Shown in pieces: positions 33,501 to 44,840 of a stretch of 64,000 nt of DNA (position 1 is the first letter of the stretch; every line of letters starts with the position of its first letter). The position numbers and the translations under genes are program-made. Origin of the DNA: Lycocorax pyrrhopterus obiensis (Eukaryota; Chordata; Aves; Passeriformes; Paradisaeidae); NCBI GenBank assembly GCA_014706295.1, contig JACSVZ010000009.1:36343768-36407767 (forward strand), read 5' to 3'. The notes beneath the pieces are model-generated. The model did no database searches. It was not told the origin of the DNA and was given only the letters and a program-made list of their open reading frames with translations.

Positions 33501-36119
33501 GATAGTAAATACTGGATATTTCACTCTGCCTTTGCGTTTCCAAGACGGGGTAACGTTGTAAGCTCTCCTTACAAACCCCAGAGTTAAAGGATTAGCAGAA
33601 CCACAAGGTTTCCTCTATAGTCACGATCCAAGAAGCAGATTAAAAAAAGGATATACCATTTGATCAGCAGCTTCCTGCATATGGAAATCCTAGGTCACCT
33701 TGCTGTTCCTTGATGTCTAAAGCCTGCTCTTAGGTTTCTGCGAGGAAAACGTGTGTTTTGCTACAGTTTTAAGGACAAAGACAGTGGAATCGAGCAGTGC
33801 TGGGATATGCCAAGAAGTCGAGAGCCGAGCCCACACAGGTCACCAGGGAGGGTCACCACAGCCCGGTCAGGTGGTGGCTGCTGAGGTGGTTTTGTTTGCA
33901 GCATTTTCACACATATTTATTCAATAAGGCTTTTGTTTTACTGAAACTGAGAAACACTATACAGCTTTATCCTGATTTTGAAGTGACAGTGCCAAGGGGA
34001 CTTCAGTAAAGGATTTGAAGGCAATTGAATCTGAAAAGTAAAGCTTTGTGATTGCTTAGTTATTTTTTTGAAGCCGTGCTTACATTTAAGATTTATGTAC
34101 AGAAACAGACTATATCAATAGGAGTGAAGTGGTTTCAGGCCAAGCCTTTTTCAAAGAAACTTATGAACAGAAGGTCATTTCAGAGTTCTTTCTTCTCTTG
34201 CAAAGAGACAAACACAAATCCCACCTCGCTGTATTTGTATAATATATAATACATTATTACGCTGGTGCATTTAGTAAGTGCTTGTACTTCCACAAAAATA
34301 TCTAGAGCTTTATTCTTGATTACAGTGCACTGCCAACTGCAAGTAAAAGCGATTGTTATCCTCAGAGTTTCAGTGACCTATTAGGAAGATATAAATTGTG
34401 ACAAGATTTTTTTTCCTCTCTGTAAACTTCTAAAGCATCATCTTACACCGTCTAAACCCCATCTTAAAAATACATAATACAGAGACTTTTCTGAATCCTC
34501 TGATGATACTACAATATTGAATCCTCTTTATATAATTATGCTGGTGAATATAAAGTATCATTGTTTTCAGTATCTTTCATGAAAGCTGTTTTGACCTTCA
34601 GATTAAAGGATCCATATGGATTTCCAAATGCAAAAGTTGGAGCTCCCGTTTTAAAAACTAGAGCTCCGGTTCAGCACGCAGACATCAGATGTGTTTCCAC
34701 TTGAAAAAATGCAATTGTAGCAGCCTATATCCCGTCTGAATTTTTCTCCTGGGTAAACTCTTATAAATGAGTGCATCGTGCATAATGAGGATTGGAGGTT
34801 AGCTGCTTCCAGTGAATTCCTTTTCAAAGTGCAAGAAAGAAGCAGAGCAGCAAGGAGGAGAAATCCATTGGTATTTGAGCTCTGTAGGATGAAGAGGTTT
34901 GCTGCTGGGGGAAGATCAAGAGGAGGCAGTAGGAATATTTTGGGCACTTCTGAAGGAGAGATGGAGACCATCTGGTAGAGAGGATGCTTAAAGGAAGAAT
35001 GCCAGGACAGAGATAAAAGTAAAGGGAAAGGAAATAGTGACTGAGTAACATCAAAGAGCGAGGCTGACTAGAGAGCAGAAATGAAGAAGTAGCAGTGACC
35101 CAACGTAGGCAAATCACGGTACAAATGGTGACACTGGGCGATGGATCCATAGGACTCTGTGAAGGCTCAGGGGAAAAGCTCAGTGTTTTAATTTCAGGAA
35201 AGTCTCCAGGAAAGTGGTGTTGACATCTTTGGAAGGCTTATAATTTAAAACTGATGCAGTAAGCAGGGTTCCTGCTGTTTCAGAAATACTGTCCTGGAGT
35301 CTAATCCAGATACTGTCACTGTAGCAGAATTTCAAGTGGAGAGACGCCAGGAAGAATGTTTCTCCCCTCTTCAGCATCAGCATCTTTTCATTTGAATGAT
35401 TTGAAGGGTATTAGAAGTTTCCGTTGAATTGTCTCCTAAGGCTCGTGTCCTGAAGCCATGGTTGGTGTGTGGTCCTTCCCTGTGTTGAGCTGGAGCTGAT
35501 CTCATGTGAAAAAGGGAGATGCTGGTTTTGCTTTGCTTCTGCTGAAGCAGAATAGCTGTTGGCCAGCCCTTTTCTCTTGCCAAAGCCTGGAAAACCTTTC
35601 TGTCACTGGAATTCCATCCAGAGGGAAACTGTGACAATCCCCATGGTTTCTTCGGGTAAAACAATGCAGAGTAAAATAAATCTGATATTCCCTTGTGTCT
35701 TGGCTCTCCTTAGAATTGCTTCTCACCAGCCCTAAAGGCAGAGAGTTGGGGCAGGTGATAAACCTAATTATAAAGGCTGCGCTCCTGTCTCTCTCCACCT
35801 TCCTTCTTCCCATCTGCCTTTAGGAGGAAACTTTCTGCGTCCTAGAGAAACTGCGCTTTTTGAGGCTAAATACCTTTGTGGATTCAAGTTCGAGGCCTGA
35901 AATAATCTCTTGGGGGTTTTTTTCCCTTTTTTTTTTTTGTTAACAAAACTTGTGTGCTGCTTTTAACTGAAGTCAGTCCAAGGAAAGAAAAAGAAGAAAG
36001 TACTTCCACAAAGTGATTAATCCCATCTTGAAACAAGTGTGTAAGACAGGTAGGATAAGTCTCTCTCTGAAAATGCCAATCTGTCACCACTATCTATAGA
36101 AGGAGCCTTCACGAGTAGC

Positions 36120-36330
36120 TTGGAGTAGGTGTTTGACTTTTACACAGTTAAATTTAGACGAGATGATTGCCACTTTATAAGTCAAAGTGTTTGTTTATCA
36201 ATGATTAACCATAATAGATTGAGAAGTTATGAGAGATAACAAAAGTAAAAATATAATGTCATTGATGGAGATATCACATCACAAGAAATAGCAGCGACAA
36301 ATGCAGATGGTTAACATTTACATCCCCATT
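36120..36330. promoter_or_regulatory. Candidate regulatory block with forkhead and homeodomain motifs
   Basis: Contains a forkhead-like TTGTTTATC at 36191-36199 followed by CAATGATTAACCATAATAG. Further right are AATGTCATTGATGG and GCAGATGGTTAACATTT. It has no repeats and no coding character. The grouping resembles an enhancer, but the inference is weak without conservation data. Confidence 0.22.
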
Positions 36331-39300
36331 GTTTTTATTTTACTGTTAAACCTTCCCAGATTTTAGATCTTGTTTGATCTGAAGAAGGAAAAATTTGCCT
36401 CTGCTTTGGCGTAAGCAAAAACTGCTGAAATACCAGTAGGATAAAGAAGTGATTTGTCCTGGAAATGTCAATTCTTATGTGTAGGGTCATTAATCCATAA
36501 AACAAATTTGCAAACATTTATAAGTTTCCTTTAGTGTTGTTGGTGTCTCGCTTGTCATGCTTCTGACTGGGCTCTGAATGAGGATTGTACTCAGAAGATC
36601 CTGCAAGGCGTGTGCTGGCAGGACTCAGTTTTGCATGTCTTGACCCGATGTATACAGCCAGTTACACTGAAATAAACACTCTTGTCATCTAGGAGAATTA
36701 ATCCTATTTCAGGCTGTTACCCAAGGGCTCCTTTGAGTATGATGTTTTCACCAGTCATTACTGTATTGCATAAATAAATAGATAAAATTTATTTTTTCTA
36801 TATAAAAATTAATTCTTGACTATAGTGTAGTTTGCAAAGTTGATAAAGCTTGCAAAAAAAAAAATCCCCAGCACCTCAGTAGTGCTCAGAAGCTTCGGCA
36901 TATTGGGATGCTAAGAATTTTAAACAAAGTTGGGAAAAGCATATGGTATATATGGACGGGAAATCCTGTGGTAGTTTTGATTTCACAAAGAAAAAAAGTA
37001 ACTGCTTAAGTTCATAAATCTGTTGTATGCAGTATTCAAACAGAAATATTCATGATCTTAGCTTTCCTCTTCTTTTTTTTCAAATGTTGCTTTCAAGTAC
37101 AGATGGGCCCATACCACAAGTTTGGGATCCAGATTTGGATTTGGACCTGACGTTTATCAGAGTTTAGGAATAGCTGAACCCAGCATCTGAGGTCAGGCTC
37201 TGGTGGAATTAACAGCCTGCTGCAAAGATCTGGATTGAGTGGATCTCCCCCACATTTCAAGGCACAGGTGTGGAAAATACAAGGATTTGATTTGACCTAT
37301 CTCTAAGGTATTTAAATTTTAAAGTGAAAGACTTCTAGTGAAGTGGGAGGTTGTGATTATTGTTGTGCCTAAAGGATGAAATTGCATATGGGGATCCGAT
37401 TGACTGAGTGCTGTAGGAGATTGTAACAAGAGACAGGAACTGCCTAAAATGGTTTCCAGCTTAAGTACTTGTCCAAGGTCAATAAGAGTATCTATGATAA
37501 AGTATTGAGATCCCTGATTTGTTATCCAGTACTTTCACCACAATACGCTTGCCTCAATATAATTCTTGACCTGTTCTAGAAGAGGATAAAATGCCTTAAT
37601 AACACCATACACCTAGGTGCAAAAAGAGACTTAGACTGCAAATGCTCTGAGCTCCTCTTCAGGCTACAAACCCCTCATATTTCCAAGATTAATGGCTTCT
37701 AATCCGTTTTTAAATGTTCCATGTGGATACTGAAGGCGTAACTATCAAAACACTGTAAAATCATAATGTCTGTGTAGCTATAAATTACTGTTTTCAAAAC
37801 GAGCTGGAGGTCTCCAACTTATTCCTAAGTGCAAATTCTTAGATGGTATAAAATTGCTCCAAAAAATGACTAGGAGCAAGTTTTCTGGCTTTTGCCAAAG
37901 GGAAGCCAATTGTTGGTCTGCCTACTAACTCCATAGCAGTGTCTGTGTTGGTGACACTGAAATTGTCCTAAACAGTGTAGATTGAATAGATCAAAATCAT
38001 TTCAGATAGGAGATTGATTGAAAGGCAGGAGGCTTTTTGCATATTTCTCTGATATGTCTTGTGTTTTTCCTTTGTCAAGTTCTGAACTACTTTGTATGAG
38101 ACTGATGATGAATTCAACTCATGCTAAAGTACCAGTTCCATGACAGATTGTTTTAAAAAAATGTTGCATTGGCTTAGGGTATTTTCCTAAGTCAAATCAA
38201 TGCATGGCATTCCAGAAAACAGGTAAAAGAGAACTTTCAACTCATTATTTGAGTTAAATACATATGCAAGGAGTACTTCTAAAGAAAAAAATAATGCATG
38301 ATTAAAAAGATCATTAGGGTAGTCTTTTGTGGGGCACGGAAAAAACCTTTACAGATGTTATGGGCTCTTTGGGGTTATGCTTAAATAAAAATTTGGAGAA
38401 GTGCCTCATTTGAATTTATACTCCCTTTGTGGTCCATCAAAAAGGATTCATCTCCTATTCAAATGACGAGTCAATATGTTAGTCAGATCAAATACCACTA
38501 ATAAGATGCTAAAAATGCTTCTGAGGAACAGGGGGATTTCTTTAACAAGCCATAAAGTGCTTTTTAATCCATTTTTGACTTGTTAAGTTCTTTGTGATTC
38601 TCACAACTGTTCCATCATGACGCAGTTTCAATCCTTTGTGCAGATGGGAAAAATCAAGGTGTAAATCAAGGGCAGTGCATGGATATTGCCTTTCGTCTCT
38701 AACATTTCCCAAAACCACTGAGGTCCTCCTTGTACTTTCCTATCTCACATCTAAGACACTGGTGCTGGTGGGTGTTTTGGGTTGATAAAGCTGTATTTGA
38801 TGAGGTTGCCAAATCACAGAGCCCAAGATTTGCTAAAGATTCAAAACAGCATAAAAGAATGAAACTGTATCCCTTCCCTACAGCAGAGGTGGGAGACTTT
38901 GAAGAGAAGAGATGCTCCTGGTGTCTTGAGAGAAGGAAAACCCGGCTTCTCAGCTTTGCAATCACTGCTCTCTCCTCTGCTCTGCAGAGCCATTTGCTGA
39001 GTTATCTGTCTGTGCAAGGTGGCCTATATTGCAATTTTGCTGCAGACGCAGCTGCATGGGGCACAGGGACGTAGGAGTTCTCCAGATATAACTCTCTATC
39101 AGTGGAAAGAAGTGCTGAATAGATGCAGATATTATGAAGAGGCTGATGAGGGGTTGCTTTTTTTGCATATCTTCCTGGTCACATCAGCAGAGCAGAATTC
39201 TCCTGTGTCTTAGCTCTGAGTTGAAAGAATGATCCTTAACATTTATCTGATACCCAGGATGTATTTCCCAATCTGCTGATGGCAGTGGCGAAACCCCTTG

Positions 39301-39412
39301 TCCTGTTTAGTTTCGGTTGAAGCTTCACACCCCTCACTTTTTTTTTTCCCTTTAGCCAAACATATTTAAGTTTTAGGATGTGAACTACAGTTAGAAACTA
39401 AATATCTACTTT

Positions 39413-39441
39413 AAAAAAAAAAAAGAAAAAAGAAAAAAAGT
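39413..39441 (+). repeat. A-rich simple repeat
   Basis: Runs of A separated by single Gs (A12, then G, A6, G, A7 approximately). This is low-complexity sequence. It could be an old poly(A) tail, but no retrocopy is recognisable to its left. Confidence 0.75.
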
Positions 39442-42400
39442 AAAAGTGTTTTTGATTATCATTGTTTTCCTTCCTGACTTTGCTCATCTCTGAAGAGACC
39501 AGAATAAGTCAAAATACAAAATTCACTACCAAATCTTTGTGGATAACCCTGAAAATGGCTTATGAAATTCCCCTCATGACTTTTTTTATTTGCTGAAAGC
39601 GCAATGCATCAGACCGTCACTATAATTTCTGATTGAATTTGTAGCTGACGACATAGAGTGTTGTGAAAAGTTTATCTCTAAATTTTGTGTGGAACATGGG
39701 ACACCAGCCCACAACATACTCTATTCCATAAAAGTAAATTAGTTCATTCATTAAAATAAGTTTTGCAGGATTAGGTGTGTGAGTACCAACCATTTGGGAA
39801 GGAGAAAATAAATAGCAATGTTTAATAAATACACGGTGCGCTAAGATTGTATTTATTAGTCTTTTGACGTTTTTATCTGGCTTCTATAAAGAAGTCATTG
39901 GAGTTGGGACAACAACTGGTGCAGGTAAATTTCCTACATTGTGAAAGGATCTGGTATTTAGTTTATGGGAAGCAGGCCTGAGCAGATGTGAAAAGTTCAA
40001 ATAAAGGAAGGCCAGATAAAACGCACTTTTGTGGCTGGAAAATCAAAACAGATGTTATTATTCAACCACAAAAAAATCTATTTGCACTTAAGTAGCATTA
40101 GGTGTCTGGCTAGTTACATTTTTTTTTTTAGTGAAAACAACAAAATGATTATAAAATTATATGGGCTGATAAAGTGCTTTAAAACGTTACCGATGGACTG
40201 AATAGTTATCTAACAGAAAAAACCAAAGCAGATCTTACAAGACCAATAGAAATATGAGTAAATCTATTTTTTAAGGGAAAATCAAGAAAGATACAGACAC
40301 TGGAGGAGCAACAAAACCAAATGGACTCTCCTCTCTGAACCCCTGATGCATATTAGAGAAATGGTGATTTAAGATGGGTGGATTTTACACTGCCCATAAT
40401 CTTTTCTGGACACCTGCCCATATGGAAAGGTTGATGCTGGCAGAGGATGACAGGTGCTGGAGATCCTCAGGAGCCCTTGACAACAAGAAAACACTTGTGG
40501 GGTATAAATGCTGCCAAATAGTCTTGCAAATTATTTCTGATTAAAAGAAAATTCAATTTGGTTTCAGAAATTGACATATAGTCAAAGAAACACCTAATAT
40601 AAATGGAACAGTACAGGACAACCAAAATGGGTATTTCTGTCTGAGAAAACCTGCTCCTGTGGGCAGTGGAAACAATCTTTTTCTGGAAAAGCTCATCTGG
40701 TTCGTAGAGACTTTGTTGGTCTGACACGTTTCCTCTCTTGATACAGAACGTTTCTGCTCTTGCTTGCTGGCAGTCAGAGGTAAATTAAGAGCAGGTCCTG
40801 TTGGCTTGCTGCAGTTGGTAAAACTTGTCAGTAAATTGGGGACTTGCTGGCTGTAGCTTCCTTCTTCAATGGGAAGTGGAGTCTAAGACATTTTTATCTC
40901 AAGAATGGCAAAAGAGAGGACAGGGCTGCAGCTCCTTTTTGTTGCAGTTGTTTGAGTTGCTGCAGGAACACTGAGGGTTTGCATGGTCGGGAGGATGTGT
41001 AACAACAGAACCTTTTCCTGTTTGCACTGTTATTCAATATTTGATCATTGCTCCTCTTCTGCCCTGTCTTCAGCACCACCAGGTCTGATCCCCATTAACC
41101 TCCCATCTTACATCCAGGCTACCCTTCCAATTCTGCTTTTTTCCCAAGGTGAAACTGCCCTGCATTGGGAGATGGAGAACTGAGGTGTCTGGGACACAAG
41201 GTCTCTCCCCAACCCTCATGTTTTCCTGCTGCATTCCTGGGGAAAATTCAGGCAGATCTGCTCTGAAGAACTGAACTTTTCAATGCAGAGATGAGTGGTA
41301 TAACCAAAGGATGGCTACCCCACCTCATATTTATAATTAGAAGCTTTCCTCAGTGAATCTATAGCTCATTTATTCTCTGCCTGCATGTCCCTGGAACCCA
41401 TTTTTGCTGTGCAGTGTCCTCTCTCATATTAAGATTATGGGGAGTTACCTCTTAGTTTAATCTAAAGATTATTGCAGCTAATTTGGCCTCTTCCCTGGTC
41501 TTAGAGCTCTGTGGTTAGCAGTCATCAGTGATAGTTCCTCTCACTATCTGGGATTTTAGAAAAAAAGCATTGTAGGTCCTCAATCACACCGGTCTTCCCC
41601 ACTTTTCCCTTCTTTAAAAATGCAGCGGTGCCAGAGGCCACACCTTTTGGGGAGGTGAGTGCTTAGCCATGATTCATACATTTATGAACCTGTTGCTCTT
41701 GGGAAATGTTCAAAACTGAAAAAAAAAACAAAAACCAAAACCACTCAAAAGTGAAAAAACCCCACTCAAAACATGATTAAATATTAATTCTAAAGGTGAA
41801 TGCCTGGTTGGCTTTCAGGCAATGTCAGGCTCCTAAAGTCGAAAATCAAAAGGTTTTTAAAGATCTGAAATTCCCATTAAAATCTGTGGTTTAGCAGCCT
41901 AAATCCAATTGAAATGCAGTGTAATTAAGACTTTCAAGACACTTGGGGTTTGTTTCTAAGAAATGATGACCTGTAGGCAACTTGCAGCATTTTCAAGGGA
42001 CTATGTAATTTTAAAACTATGAATACTGGTCATTTCTGTCAGGGACCTTAGAAAACCTCTGTAAAAATGCATATTCCTTAGGAAAACACGTATTTTTTTG
42101 TGGCATCAAGACCCAGCTAATACAGCTTCTCACTTGAGCAGGTCCTTCACATTCTCAAGGAGATTGTTGTTGAGGTATTCCTGTGAAGGTGGGAAAAATA
42201 TGATGCGAGAAAAGGTGAAGGGACCATTTGTCTTTTCCTTCTTTCCTAATGTAGATGCTAAGTATCCCACTGATGCAAAAGGGTCGGAGAGAGCAAAATG
42301 TGTAAATAATTTAATAAGGAAAAGAATTGTAAGACAGAAATTCACCAGAGTAAGGACAATAGAGTACAAAATGCCATAAAAGATAATAGACTTAGATGAA

Positions 42401-43217
42401 TTGGCATGTGTTAGTGATTATGCAATCATTCATTTCCCACAGATTTCTTTTTATAGGAAACCTTGGAAAATCCCTGAAGAACTGACCGAGTCATTTAACC
42501 ACAACAGGTTTCTTTTCAACATGGCTGGGAGTGGGCGAGAAATATTTTCACATATTTATGCACTGTTGGCTTGTTTGGAAGTGCTGGAAGTTGTGGCGCA
42601 GAAGACGACGGAGGACGGTGACTCAGCCCCACGCCGAGTGGGTCCTTCTGCCGCCCTCCGTGTGGGACCAGGCAGCACAGATCCAACTGGGAACACGCTC
42701 ATGTGATCAGGGGCTTTGAGGTTTGGTCCATGACTGATGTGACAGGCACTAGGGAGGCTGAGGAGAGGGATGTCTGCTCCAGAGAGCGTTCCCAGATCCG
42801 GGCTGGATGTGAATCCCTCTGGCTCGCAGGGAGCAGCTGAGCTCTCCTCGGTCACTGGCAGAAGTAGTCATTTGCTTCCTTGCTGTCATAGGCTGTTTAA
42901 ATACTTGTACTTCTGACAACAATTTTCCTTCACCACTGGGCTAAGGAAAACAAGGCCTTGAGCTGCACTTCTGAGTTTCTTAAAGACTTTTTTTTTTCTC
43001 CTTTCTTTTGTTTTTCTTTCTTTTCAAACAGGCTGTTTTCCTTGCATTCCTCAGAGCAGCTTCTCACAGCCTCAAAATGCCCCTGCTGCTTCGAGATGTG
43101 TCACTGGAGGAGTCACCCTTCACCCGGCTGCCTCGCTCCAGGGAGGCCTTGACCAATCCCAGCACCCTCATGTGTGTAACATCTCCCTCAGATTCTTCTT
43201 CTGCTAAAGCTTCTTGG

Positions 43218-43282
43218 TGTTGGACTCGATGAACCTTGTGGGTCCTTTCCAACCTGGGATACTCCGTGACTCCATGATCTGC
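43218..43282 (+). mobile_element. CR1 retrotransposon fragment, 3' tail, + orientation (third tail type)
   Basis: Short sense-strand CR1 tail: TTGGACTCGATGAACCTTGT, then GGGTCCTTTCCAACCTGGGA, then TACTCCGTGACTCCATGAT. The last part is two to three decayed ATTCTATG units. The 'cttgtgggtcc...ctgggata' form marks a different CR1 subgroup from the other copies here. Sequence to the left may include more of the element but is too diverged to be sure. Confidence 0.85.
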
Positions 43283-44450
43283 TCTCCCCAGCCCTGTGGA
43301 ACAAACGTGCCCAAGCCACAACAGTGAAGGGAGGAAATGAGCAGGTTTATAGACTTTCATGGAGCTTTGTGGCCCCAAAACACAGCACCTCAGTTCAGGG
43401 TAGGCAAAATGGGTTTAATCACACCCATCTCATAAGAACCTTCAAGCATAAATTTGATGGCATCACTCAGATGATCTAAGTTGGGTGCAAGGTGTTATTC
43501 TTGTTTCCGCATAAGTAGCAGTATGAAAGGGTGAAAGATTTTGAACTCCAAGTCACTTTAAAAGACTGAAAAGTAAAATAATTTGAAGGATCTGGATCTC
43601 CCTCACGTTTCAGCTTTCAAATCCAGACTTCTGATGTCTGAGAGACGTCATAAATCAAGATCATTCACCAGGTTACAGACATTTCTGAATATGAAATAGT
43701 TTATTATTTAAAAAAAAACAAAACAAAAGAAAGCTGCCCACTAAATCCTGCAAGTGATTAAAAATGGTCATTAAGAGCATTTGCAAATGTTTATCTTAGC
43801 TTAAGTTAGATGGGCACAATTTAGACTAAGCCACAATTTTTTTTCCTTTTAGCTGCATTACTAAGTCAACTATGAATAGCAATGTTTTCATTTTTAAGAT
43901 GCATTGTCTCTCTTCTCAGTTTCAGCATTCTCCTGTTAGAGTTTGACCTGCCATACTTGGACAGAAAAAATAAAACAGGGTGAAGGGCTGTACTAGAAAG
44001 AGAGTTTGATCAATCCCTTCTCAAAACACCAATACCCTCACCAAATCCTTCCCCTTCCTTCAAAATATCAACAAACAGCATCAAAACCTGCCTTCTATCC
44101 TCTGCAGCAGGGAGGCCACCTGACGGTGAAGTTCACCTGATGGCTTCTGGTTGTCAGCAATGGTCCAGAGCTGAGAGCTGTGCCCGAGTTTGTTTCCCCC
44201 ACAGTATCTGAGCTGATCATGGTTGCATGAAATATGAAAAGCAGTCAGCTCCAGTTGGCTCAGGGCAGAGCTTCTAAAAGGGAAAATTTCTTGACAGTCA
44301 CAAAATAAATTTTAAAAAGTTGTCATCAGTGAAAGCTGTGCATGACGGTTCTCACCTACTTTTGATCAAAAATGGCTCATGATTTCAGGTTCCTTTGAAT
44401 TGGTCACTAAAAATGGTGCTGCTACCTCTGTTCCTATTCTAATTTTCTTA
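43283..44450. other. Noncoding stretch, nothing recognised
   Basis: Unique sequence between two CR1 copies. There is an A-rich low-complexity spot at about 43711-43730. No convincing reading frame or regulatory cluster. Confidence 0.6.
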
Positions 44451-44840
44451 AAATCATAGAACGCTTTGGGTTGGAAGTGACCTTAAAGATCATCATATTC
44501 TGGCCTCCCTGCCAGGGACACCTTCCACTATCCCAGGTTCCTCCAAGCCCATCCAGCCTGGCCTTGGACACTCCCAGGGATGGGGCAGCCACAGCTTCTC
44601 TGGGCAACCTGTGCCAGGGCCTCCTCACCCTCACAGGGAAGAATTTCTTCCTAAAATCTAATCTAAATCTACTCTTCTTCAGCTTAAAGCCATCGCCCCT
44701 TGTCCCAAGTACCTCTCCAGCTCTCCTGGAGCCCCTTTAGGCATTTGAGGGGTCTCTAAGGTCTTCCCAAAACCTTCTCTTCTCCAGGCTGAACACCCCC
44801 AACTATCTCAGTTTGTTGCCACCCTTCAATCTTTCCATGG
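44451..44840 (-). mobile_element. CR1 retrotransposon fragment (about 390 bp), - orientation
   Basis: Antisense CR1. The + strand begins with AAATCATAGAACGCTTTGGG, then TTGGAAGTGACCTTAAAGAT. It continues through CCAGGGACACCTTCCACTAT, then GATGGGGCAGCCACAGCTTC, then CTGGGCAACCTGTGCCAGGG, then CTCACAGGGAAGAATTTCTT and TTAAAGCCATCGCCCCTTGT, to CTTCTCTTCTCCAGGCTGAA. It is one of the better preserved copies in the window. The 5' end (right side) is truncated around 44840. Open frames crossing it, such as 44471-44740 +, are antisense to the element and not genes. Confidence 0.96.

Larger units (their letters stand above)
26246..43217. other. 17-kb noncoding stretch without recognisable transposons
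   Basis: I found no CR1 fragment in this 17-kb span, whereas elsewhere they occur about every 1-9 kb. The content is unique AT-rich sequence with low-complexity spots (30675-30770, 36770-36860, 39413-39441, 41717-41770) and candidate regulatory blocks at 27170-27500 and 36120-36330. Open frames are all short, the longest about 114-115 codons, and unlike known proteins. The scarcity of insertions could mean purifying selection on dense regulatory sequence, or older fragments that I cannot recognise by eye. Confidence 0.55.

Noticed and set aside
36872..36905. GTGCTCAGAAGCTTCGGCA, resembling the U6 5' end
   Set aside because: The match is short with insertions, and the following bases do not continue as U6.
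44471..44740. 89-codon open frame on the + strand
   Set aside because: It lies entirely inside an antisense CR1 copy and reads the wrong strand of the element.
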